Source of the DNA: Pseudomonas huaxiensis
GTDB lineage: Bacteria > Pseudomonadota > Gammaproteobacteria > Pseudomonadales > Pseudomonadaceae
NCBI RefSeq assembly: GCF_003231275.1
Contig: NZ_QKVL01000019.1
Location: 1 to 64,000, forward strand
Reading direction: 5' to 3'
Length of the DNA stretch: 64,000 nucleotides
Position numbers and translations under genes: made by a program. The notes under the pieces were generated by a model. It had not been told where the DNA came from. It saw only the letters and a program-made list of their open reading frames with translations, and did not search any database. Shown here piece by piece: positions 7,406-14,004 of the stretch. Each line of letters opens with the position of its first letter. Within the stretch, counting starts at the first letter, position 1.

Positions 7406-8359
7406 ATGTACGACTGGCTTAACGCGCTGCCCAAGGCAGAATTGCACCTGCACCTGGAAGGATCGCTGGAGCCCGAGTTGCTGTTCGCCCTGGCTGAGCG
7501 CAACAAGATCGCCCTGCCCTGGAATGATGTCGAAGCCCTGCGCGCGGCTTATGCTTTCAACAACCTGCAAGAATTCCTCGACCTGTACTACCAGGGCGCC
7601 GACGTGCTGCGCACCGAGCAGGACTTCTACGACCTGACCTGGGCCTACCTGCAACGCTGCAAGGCTCAGAACGTCATCCATACCGAGCCCTTCTTCGACC
7701 CGCAGACCCACACCGACCGTGGCATTCCCTTCGAAGTGGTTCTGGACGGTATCGCCCGCGCACTCAAGGACGGCCGCGAGCAACTGGGCATCGGCAGCGG
7801 GCTGATCCTCAGTTTCCTGCGCCACCTGAGCGAAGAAGAAGCCCAGAAGACCCTCGACCAGGCTCTGCCATTTCGCGATGCCTTCATTGCCGTGGGCCTC
7901 GACAGCTCGGAGAAAGGTCATCCACCGAGCAAGTTCAAGCGGGTCTTCGACCGTGCCCGTAGCGAAGGCTTCCTGACTGTCGCCCACGCCGGCGAAGAAG
8001 GACCACCCGAATACATCTGGGAAGCGCTGGACCTGTTGAAGATCGAGCGTATCGACCACGGCGTGCGCGCCATCGAGGACGAGCGTCTGATGCAGCGCAT
8101 CATCGACGAGCAGATCCCGCTGACCGTGTGCCCGCTATCCAACACCAAGCTCTGCGTGTTCGACCACATGAGCCAGCACAACATCCTCGACATGCTCGAA
8201 CGCGGTGTGAAGGTCACGGTGAACTCGGACGACCCGGCGTACTTCGGCGGTTATGTCACCGAGAACTTCCACGCCCTGCACACCCATCTCGGCATGACTG
8301 AAGACCAGGCCCGTCGCCTCGCCCAGAACAGTCTGGACGCCCGCCTCGTCAAAGCCTGA
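7406..8359 (+). CDS. add: Adenine deaminase (adenosine deaminase family)
   Basis: 317 residues from the ATG at 7406. Zinc ligands and catalytic residues of the superfamily are visible: HLH at residues 14-16 (KAELHLHLEGS), HAGEEG with its His and Glu, and NSDDPAYFGG with the metal-binding Asp. The family reaction is hydrolytic deamination at C6 of the purine. The gene is usually annotated as adenosine deaminase, but the Pseudomonas homologue (PA0148) was reported to deaminate adenine to hypoxanthine and not adenosine. I therefore prefer adenine deaminase, acting in purine salvage in the cytoplasm. Confidence 0.88.
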   Translation: MYDWLNALPKAELHLHLEGSLEPELLFALAERNKIALPWNDVEALRAAYAFNNLQEFLDLYYQGADVLRTEQDFYDLTWAYLQRCKAQNVIHTEPFFDPQTHTDRGIPFEVVLDGIARALKDGREQLGIGSGLILSFLRHLSEEEAQKTLDQALPFRDAFIAVGLDSSEKGHPPSKFKRVFDRARSEGFLTVAHAGEEGPPEYIWEALDLLKIERIDHGVRAIEDERLMQRIIDEQIPLTVCPLSNTKLCVFDHMSQHNILDMLERGVKVTVNSDDPAYFGGYVTENFHALHTHLGMTEDQARRLAQNSLDARLVKA

Positions 8360-8404
8360 AATACCTGAAAGAACGCTCGGCGACCTTCTCGCCGGGCGTG
8401 ATGT

Positions 8405-9130
8405 TCAGCCCATCGACAGCGGCGCCGGCATGCGGGCGATTTGCTGGATGCCACGCAGTCCACCGGGGGTCAACTGCACGACCCTGGACTCATCGCTGAT
8501 CCGCACCCAGCCTGACTGAACGAACAATTTCATGAGACTGCTGCCCAGCGCGCCGCCCAGGTGCGAGCGCCGGTCATGGACCTCGCTGCAACAGTTGCAG
8601 AGGCTGCACAGGCGACCATCGCGTGGGGCCAGTGCGTCGATGAAGATGCCCTGGCGAGCAAAATGAACGCGGCCGTGCAGGGTGATTTCCAGTTGCTGCT
8701 CGGCCTGTTGCACCCACTGCGCGTCCAGCAGTCGCTGCAGCAAGTCTGCCGCCACCTCGCCGCCAAGATGATCCCAACACAACCGTGCCCGACGCATCGC
8801 CAGCGGCACTGTCACTGGAGCCTGCTCGCGTGACGTCGCCGGCCGCTCGAAGTCGCGGATGGTCACGCTGGCCAGTGCTTCCACGGCAGTGCCGATTTCC
8901 GGTGCGGCCAACCGGAAGTAACGCTTGCGCCCCCGAGCTTCACGTTTGAGCAGCCCCCCGGCCGACAGCCGGGCCAGATGTGCGCACGCCGAAGAAGGTG
9001 TCAGCCCGGCCAGGGTGGCCAGTTCCTCCAGGGGACGCGCCATTCCATCGATAAGTGCCCAGAGCATTGCACTGCGTTTGGGATCGGCCATCAAACTGGC
9101 GATCTGGCTGATACTGGCTATCGGTTGCAT
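8405..9130 (-). CDS. ArsR-type winged-helix regulator with Cys-rich C-terminal domain
   Basis: 241 residues, about twice the length of a simple ArsR protein. The N-terminal winged helix (residues about 5-75: DPKRSAMLWALIDG, LTPSSACAHLARLSAGGLL, then RGRKRYFRL) is typical. The C-terminal part carries CSLCNCCSEVHDRRSHLGG, a cluster of four Cys and two His that could bind a metal or sense oxidation. GGAG lies 7 bp before the start. No linked target gene is obvious; the adjacent adenine deaminase gene is convergent. Confidence 0.75.
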   Translation of the reverse strand: MQPIASISQIASLMADPKRSAMLWALIDGMARPLEELATLAGLTPSSACAHLARLSAGGLLKREARGRKRYFRLAAPEIGTAVEALASVTIRDFERPATSREQAPVTVPLAMRRARLCWDHLGGEVAADLLQRLLDAQWVQQAEQQLEITLHGRVHFARQGIFIDALAPRDGRLCSLCNCCSEVHDRRSHLGGALGSSLMKLFVQSGWVRISDESRVVQLTPGGLRGIQQIARMPAPLSMG

Positions 9131-9583
9131 CTTTCCACTCCCTGCGTAGTTGTCATTGGCGAATGCGGGCTCCTCCCATCTTCAAGCCGGGCAGACAAAG
9201 GCCCGGCCGCCGATACCAGGAAACCGGTACGGTACTTACTCGAGGTATAAGTTCATGGGAAAAGGGCATCCCGCCCTTGCTTCAACCTGGAAACATTATC
9301 CCGATGATGGCAATTGCCCGGTCCAGTATAAGCCTGCTTATTCCGGCACAAGCGCCACCTTTTGCGACAAACTGCCCATGCTTTCGCAACCCTGGGCGAA
9401 AGCCCGGAGCGAGGTGTTCTGCGGAACAACGGTCATTTTTGAGGCGCAAGTGCCTATGTATTCATGGCATCGCGGATTACAGGAAAGTCATCAAGGCAAA
9501 TTGAATTGTTACTTTACCTACGTTCAAAGTAATAACTTCCTTCATACATATGCGCAGTGTATGTCGGACATAAAAATGAATGC
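9131..9583. other. Gene-free stretch of about 450 bp, partly AT-rich
   Basis: It separates the ArsR gene from the LysR gene, both on the minus strand. Base composition drops towards 9480-9590. Open frames exist on the plus strand (for example one ending at 9587), but they have no recognisable protein features and no good ribosome site. It presumably holds the ArsR promoter. I see no repeat or RNA gene in it. Confidence 0.4.
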
Positions 9584-10504
9584 TTAACCTGCTTCTGTTT
9601 TCAACTCATCCAGCAACAACCGGCAGCGCTCCTTGAGCAGGGCGCTCAAACGTTGTACCGGCTTGCTCAACTGCGCCCGGTGAGTGCACAGCAGGTTCAG
9701 CGGCGTGGACTCACCGCGATAGTGCCCCAGCAACACCCGCAGACGACCGGCGCGTACATCGGCGGCCACATCCAGCCAGGATTTGTAGGCGATCCCCACA
9801 CCCGCCACGGCCCAGCGCCGCACGACATCAGCGTCGTCGCAGAAACGGTCGCCGCTGACCAGCACGCTTTCCTCACCGTCCTGCAGCTGGAACCGCCAGT
9901 GATCATGCACACCGCTGCCCAATTGATAGAGCAGGCAATTGTGTTCGCTCAGTTGGGCAATGCTGCGCGGCTCGCCATGTCGCGCAAGATAGTCAGGCGC
10001 GGCGCAGAGCACACGGCGGTTCTCCAGGCACAGCGGCACCGCGACCAGGCTGGAGTCCTCCGGCGTTCCGTAGCGCAGGGCGATATCCACCGGTTGGCGA
10101 AACAGGTCGGCGTTGCGATCGCCCAGCAACAGACGCACGTTGAGCAGCGGATGGGCGCGTTGCAGTTCGTCCAGCCAGGGCAGCAGCACGTTGCGGCCAA
10201 AATCCGAAGGCGCCGATAACTGCAACACCCCACTGATTTCATCCTGTTCGCGGGCCAGCAGGCGCCGTCCTTCATCGAGACTGGCCAGTGCCGCACGGGC
10301 GTGCGCGAGAAAACCCTCGCCCTCGGCCGTCAGGCGCAGGCTGCGCGTGGAACGGGCCAGCAGACGGGCGCCGAGTTGCGCCTCCAGACGCTTGAGCGCC
10401 GCACTGGCCACCGCCGGCGACAGGTCGAGCAAGCGCGCCGCCGCCGACAGACTGCCGTGTTCGGCAGCGCTGACAAATAACTGCAAGTCATCGAAGCGCA
10501 GCAA
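9584..10504 (-). CDS. LysR-family transcriptional regulator
   Basis: 306 residues if it starts at the TTG at 10504, which has GGAGG five bases upstream and gives the common N-terminus M-L-R-F-D-D-L. An ATG at 10516 and a TTG at 10522 are in frame but lack a ribosome site. The helix-turn-helix (LSAAARLLDLSPAVASAALKRLEAQLG) and the LysR effector domain are clear. It is divergent from a zinc-type alcohol dehydrogenase family gene, with a perfect palindrome between them, so that gene is the likely target. Confidence 0.85.
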   Translation of the reverse strand: MLRFDDLQLFVSAAEHGSLSAAARLLDLSPAVASAALKRLEAQLGARLLARSTRSLRLTAEGEGFLAHARAALASLDEGRRLLAREQDEISGVLQLSAPSDFGRNVLLPWLDELQRAHPLLNVRLLLGDRNADLFRQPVDIALRYGTPEDSSLVAVPLCLENRRVLCAAPDYLARHGEPRSIAQLSEHNCLLYQLGSGVHDHWRFQLQDGEESVLVSGDRFCDDADVVRRWAVAGVGIAYKSWLDVAADVRAGRLRVLLGHYRGESTPLNLLCTHRAQLSKPVQRLSALLKERCRLLLDELKTEAG

Positions 10505-10516
10505 GGCGTCCTCCAT

Positions 10517-10535
10517 TTTCAAAAATATTTTGAAA
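10517..10535. promoter_or_regulatory. Perfect AT-rich palindrome, candidate LysR operator
   Basis: TTTCAAAA-ATA-TTTTGAAA has perfect 8-bp arms and lies just upstream of the LysR start and 81 bp before the divergent oxidoreductase. The position suits autoregulation and control of the divergent gene. Confidence 0.6.
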
Positions 10536-10615
10536 GTTTCTGCGGTTTTAGCGGCTTTTAACCGGAAACGAAAGGGTCAATGATGGCCAGCATCCCGCTC
10601 ACGAGGAATCCCCTG

Positions 10616-11629
10616 ATGAAAGCCGTTGCCTATTACCAGTCGCTGCCAATCGAAGACGCCGCCGCCCTGCAGGACATCGAACTGCCGGCCCCCGAACCCG
10701 GCCCGCGCGACGTGCTGGTGGAAGTCCGGGCAATCTCGGTCAACCCGGTGGACACCAAGGTGCGCCGCAATGCCCAGCCCGAAGGTGGCGCCGCCAAGGT
10801 GCTGGGCTGGGATGTCGCCGGGGTGGTCAAGGCGGTGGGCAGTGACGTCAGCCTGTTCCAGCCCGGCGACAAGGTTTATTACGCTGGCTCCATCGCCCGT
10901 GCCGGCGGCAACAGCGAGCTGCATGTGGTGGACGAGCGCATCGTTGGCCACATGCCGAAAACCCTGAGCTTCGCCGAAGCCGCTGCCCTGCCGCTCACCG
11001 CGATTACCGCCTGGGAACTGCTGTTCGACCGCCTGCAGGTCGCCGAAGGCAAACAGGACTTGGGCCAGAGCCTGCTGATCGTTGGCGCCGCCGGCGGTGT
11101 CGGCTCGATTCTTACCCAACTGGCCAGCCAACTCACCGGGCTGCGGGTGATCGGCAGTGCTTCGCGGGAACAAACCCAACAGTGGGTGCGCGAGTTGGGC
11201 GCCGACCATGTCGTCGACCATCGCCAGCCACTGGCTGCGGAGTTGAGGGCGCAAGGGATCGACCAGGTCACCCATGTCGCCAGCCTGACGCAGACCGATG
11301 AACACCTCGATCAACTGATCGAAGCCCTGGTACCGCAAGGCAAGCTGGCGCTGATCGACGATCCGAAGCAACTGGACGTGACCAAGCTCAAGCGCAAGAG
11401 CCTGTCGCTGCACTGGGAGTTCATGTACACGCGTTCGTTGTTCGAAACCCCGGACATGCTGGAGCAGCACACGCTGCTCAACCGGGTGGCCGAACTGGTC
11501 GACGCCGGCACCCTGAAGACCACGCTCGGCGAGCATTTCGGCCAGATCAACGCCGCCAACCTGCGCCGCGCCCATGCGTTGCTGGAAAGCGGCAGCGCCA
11601 AGGGCAAGATCGTCCTCGAAGGGTTCTGA
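10616..11629 (+). CDS. Zinc-type alcohol dehydrogenase family / quinone oxidoreductase-like protein
   Basis: 337 residues from the ATG at 10616, with GAGGAA ten bases before it. It is a medium-chain dehydrogenase/reductase: an N-terminal GroES-like part (DVLVEVRAISVNPVDTKVR, GWDVAGVVKAVGS) and a Rossmann part with the NADPH-binding IVGAAGGVGSILTQLA at about residues 157-172. The catalytic-zinc cysteine of true alcohol dehydrogenases is absent, as in the quinone oxidoreductase/enoyl reductase branch. The likely reaction is NADPH-dependent reduction of a quinone or activated double bond. It is divergent from a LysR gene. Confidence 0.85.
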   Translation: MKAVAYYQSLPIEDAAALQDIELPAPEPGPRDVLVEVRAISVNPVDTKVRRNAQPEGGAAKVLGWDVAGVVKAVGSDVSLFQPGDKVYYAGSIARAGGNSELHVVDERIVGHMPKTLSFAEAAALPLTAITAWELLFDRLQVAEGKQDLGQSLLIVGAAGGVGSILTQLASQLTGLRVIGSASREQTQQWVRELGADHVVDHRQPLAAELRAQGIDQVTHVASLTQTDEHLDQLIEALVPQGKLALIDDPKQLDVTKLKRKSLSLHWEFMYTRSLFETPDMLEQHTLLNRVAELVDAGTLKTTLGEHFGQINAANLRRAHALLESGSAKGKIVLEGF

Positions 11630-11643
11630 GGCATCCGACGTAC

Positions 11644-11682
11644 GGCATGACCGTCAGTCCGCAGCTTGCTCCAGGTCATGCC
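11644..11682 (+). terminator. Hairpin after the oxidoreductase gene
   Basis: GGCATGACC (11644-11652) pairs perfectly with GGTCATGCC (11674-11682), 15 bp past the stop codon. The loop is 21 bases and there is no T-run, so it is a weak candidate. Confidence 0.4.
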
Positions 11683-11741
11683 CCGCTCGCAAAAGCGGCG
11701 CCTACAATGCGGCAGCCTTTGCCAACCGGAGGTATGCCGCG

Positions 11742-11906
11742 ATGAAGATTGTGCTCAATGCGTCAGGCAAAAAACCGGGCTGCCCTTGGGAAGTCCGGCT
11801 CGATCAGCATGTGGTGAGTTTTCGCAGCGAGGCCGAAGCCCGGGCCTTTATCAACACCCTTCAAGCCCGGCTTCAGGCGCCGCATCCACTCAGGCGCTAC
11901 GCTTGA
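11742..11906 (+). CDS. Small hypothetical protein, 54 residues
   Basis: Starts MKIVLNASGKKPG with GGAGG ten bases upstream. It has a compact, charged alpha/beta look (a WEVRLDQHVVSFRSEAEARAF segment) and no signal or membrane segment. Its 3' end overlaps the end of the convergent Bcr/CflA gene by 17 bp. I do not recognise a family. The good ribosome site and normal amino-acid make-up argue for a real gene. Confidence 0.6.
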   Translation: MKIVLNASGKKPGCPWEVRLDQHVVSFRSEAEARAFINTLQARLQAPHPLRRYA

Positions 11907-13071
11907 GTTGCAGGCGGCGGGTCAACACCGCCGCTGTCACCGCCCCGGCACCGCACAGGGTGATGACCAACGCCATGGGGAGCGCGGTGCCGTCATGCAG
12001 CGCGCTCACCAGCCCCGCCGCCCCCGCCGCCACACTGAACTGCAGACAACCCAGCAATGCCGAGGCACTGCCGGCGCGAGCGCCCTGCCCGTTCATCGCG
12101 CAGGCCGAGGCGTTGGGGATGATGCAGCCCAGGCTGGCAATACACAGGAACAACGGCACCAACAGCGGCCACAGCGCTTGTGTGTGCAGGGCGCTGATGC
12201 CCAACACCACCAGACCCGCCAGCAAATATACCCAGATCGTGCGCGCCAGCAGCGAACTGGGCGCGCGCTTGGCCAACAGGCGAGCGTTGACCTGCGCCAC
12301 CAGAATGAACCCCGCCGCATTCATGCCGAACAGCCAGCCGTAGTGCTCGGCGGGCACGCCGTACAACTTGATGAAAACGAATGGCGAACCGGCGACGTAG
12401 GCAAACATCCCGGCCATGGCGATCCCGCCGGTCAGGGCGTAACCGAGAAACACGCCATCCTTGAGCAGTCGCCCGTATTGCCCCAGCGCTCCGGACAACG
12501 GTGGCCGCGGCTGATTCGCCGGCAGGCTTTCCGGCAGGCCCCAGGCCACGGTCAGCGCACAGACGGCACTGAACAGCGTCAGGGCGATGAAGATCGACTG
12601 CCAGCCATACAGGTTGACCAGCACCCCGCCGAGCATCGGCGCGAGGATCGGCGCCAGCCCCATCACCAGCATCAATTGCGAAAACACTTTCGCCGAGCCG
12701 ACCGCGTCGCACTTGTCGCTGACGATCGCCCGCGACAGCACCATCCCCGCGCAGCCGCCCAGGGCCTGGACGAAGCGTGCAACCACCAGCGTATCCAGGC
12801 TTGGCGCAAAGGCGCAGGCCAGCGATGCCAGGGTGAACAAGGTGACGCCCGCCAACAGCGGAATGCGCCGGCCAAAGCGGTCAGCTACCGGGCCATAGGC
12901 CAGTTGGCCGATGGACAGGCCGAGGAAATACGCCGCAAGGGTGGTCTGGATACGTTTTTCATCGGTGCCGAAGGCCACCGCCATCGCGGGAAAGCCGGGC
13001 AGATAGAAGTCAATCGCCAACGGCCCGAACGCACTGAGTGCGCCGAGTATGAGGATGGTTCGCAGGTTCAT
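11890..13071 (-). CDS. Bcr/CflA-family MFS drug exporter
   Basis: 393 residues with 12 hydrophobic segments. The N-terminus MNLRTILILGALSAFGPLAIDFYLP has the Bcr/CflA pattern, and the MFS loop 2-3 motif appears as YGPVADRFGRR (about residues 59-69). These inner-membrane proton antiporters export small drugs and metabolites such as bicyclomycin or chloramphenicol; the substrate here cannot be told. It lies downstream of the copZ gene on the same strand, with a hairpin between. Confidence 0.9.
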   Translation of the reverse strand: MNLRTILILGALSAFGPLAIDFYLPGFPAMAVAFGTDEKRIQTTLAAYFLGLSIGQLAYGPVADRFGRRIPLLAGVTLFTLASLACAFAPSLDTLVVARFVQALGGCAGMVLSRAIVSDKCDAVGSAKVFSQLMLVMGLAPILAPMLGGVLVNLYGWQSIFIALTLFSAVCALTVAWGLPESLPANQPRPPLSGALGQYGRLLKDGVFLGYALTGGIAMAGMFAYVAGSPFVFIKLYGVPAEHYGWLFGMNAAGFILVAQVNARLLAKRAPSSLLARTIWVYLLAGLVVLGISALHTQALWPLLVPLFLCIASLGCIIPNASACAMNGQGARAGSASALLGCLQFSVAAGAAGLVSALHDGTALPMALVITLCGAGAVTAAVLTRRLQLKRSA

Positions 13072-13173
13072 CGGGAATCCGTAGCAGGCTAAGCAAGTTG
13101 GCTAGTCTAACTGGCCCACGGGGTTCTCGCTGAAGGAGTTATAAGGAAATTCCAGACGGTCATTGATTCGGCC

Positions 13174-13210
13174 CTCATCGCCGACAAGCAGAGCGCTGGC
13201 CGGCGATGAG
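13174..13210 (-). terminator. Hairpin after copZ
   Basis: CTCATCGCCG (13174-13183) pairs perfectly with CGGCGATGAG (13201-13210) directly past the copZ stop on the minus strand. No T-run follows. Confidence 0.5.
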
Positions 13211-13220
13211 ACTCGATCAC

Positions 13221-13418
13221 TCAGATTGCGCGAGCTTCGTAGCCTTCTTCGCGGATCAGCTCGAGAATCTGCTCCGACGGCAATTCGCTCTTCACCGACA
13301 CCTGTTTCTGCGCCAGATCGACGGTCACCTGCGCCGTCGCATCTTCCCGCTGTACCGCGTTGGTCACGGCCTTGACGCAGTGGCCGCAGGTCATGCCTTG
13401 CACATTGAATACTTGCAT
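13221..13418 (-). CDS. copZ: CopZ-like copper chaperone (heavy-metal-associated domain)
   Basis: 65 residues, a single HMA domain with the metal-binding loop GMTCGHC at residues 8-14. It binds Cu(I) in the cytoplasm and passes it to CopA and to CueR. AGGAGG stands at proper distance before the start. It is driven by its own CueR-type promoter at 13449-13479, and copA and cueR follow on the other strand. Confidence 0.92.
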   Translation of the reverse strand: MQVFNVQGMTCGHCVKAVTNAVQREDATAQVTVDLAQKQVSVKSELPSEQILELIREEGYEARAI

Positions 13419-13448
13419 CGTCGCTACCTCCTGGTTGGATTTGGTCGC

Positions 13449-13479
13449 AGTCTCAAGCTTGCCACCGGGGCAAGGTCAA
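13449..13479 (-). promoter_or_regulatory. CueR-type promoter for copZ
   Basis: On the minus strand, -35 TTGACC (13474-13479) and -10 GAGACT (13449-13454) are 19 bp apart. The spacer carries CTTGCC-N5-GGCAAG (13458-13474), the usual CueR dyad. Confidence 0.85.
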
Positions 13480-13565
13480 GTTTGTCGTGGCGCTGCCGGG
13501 CTGGAAATCCTCGCCCGCCTCGGCCAAGCTGCGTGCTTGTCGATTCATCAGCAGGAGATTCATCC

Positions 13566-13949
13566 ATGGGCAAGGCAGCGTTGGGCCTTCTCGGTGTGCT
13601 GGGGCTGTTCAGCAGCGTTTCCCCGGCCATCGCTGAAAGTCAGGACTACAGCGTGCTGATCATTTCCCGCGAGCGCCTGGAAGTGGCCACCACATGCGAG
13701 ATCGGGATTTACCTCAACGACCAGCTCTCCGGTCGCGTATTCCAGGAAGACTCCGTCTCCTTCAACCTGCCGGCCGGCAAGGTTGATATCCGTCTGCGTC
13801 TACTGCCAGGCCAGGCGCCGGGCTGTTACAACGGCATCGAAAACCAGCGTAGCCAGCAACTCAACCTGCAGAACGGCCAGGTCAATAAATACCGCATCGC
13901 CTCGGGCCAGAATGGCCTCTATCTGAAGAAGGCCGACTTGAACTATTGA
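13566..13949 (+). CDS. Secreted/periplasmic protein of unknown function in the copper cluster
   Basis: 127 residues from the ATG at 13566, with AGGAG eight bases upstream. The N-terminus MGKAALGLLGVLGLFSSVSPAIAES is a signal peptide with a likely cut after AIA. The mature part has two cysteines (TTCEIG and APGCYNG), which could form a disulfide. It looks like a small beta-rich carbohydrate/peptide-binding-like fold, but I cannot name the family. It lies between the CueR-driven copZ and copA, and the copA promoter overlaps its stop codon. A periplasmic role in copper handling is possible from position only. Confidence 0.75.
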   Translation: MGKAALGLLGVLGLFSSVSPAIAESQDYSVLIISRERLEVATTCEIGIYLNDQLSGRVFQEDSVSFNLPAGKVDIRLRLLPGQAPGCYNGIENQRSQQLNLQNGQVNKYRIASGQNGLYLKKADLNY

Positions 13950-13976
13950 CCTTGCCAGCATGGCAAGGTTGATGCT
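13946..13976 (+). promoter_or_regulatory. CueR-type promoter for copA-cueR
   Basis: TTGACC (13946-13951) and GATGCT (13971-13976) are 19 bp apart. The spacer region holds the perfect dyad CCTTGCCA-GCA-TGGCAAGG (13950-13968). The -35 hexamer overlaps the TGA stop (13947-13949) of the gene upstream. copA starts 28 bp past the -10. Confidence 0.87.
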
Positions 13977-14004
13977 GGCGGCCAGTCCACGGAGGAGAGC
14001 CCCC

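Noticed and set aside
9150..9587. Plus-strand frame of 145 codons in the ArsR-LysR spacer
   Set aside because: No domain and no convincing ribosome site; it ends inside the convergent LysR gene. Noted only as a gene-free stretch.
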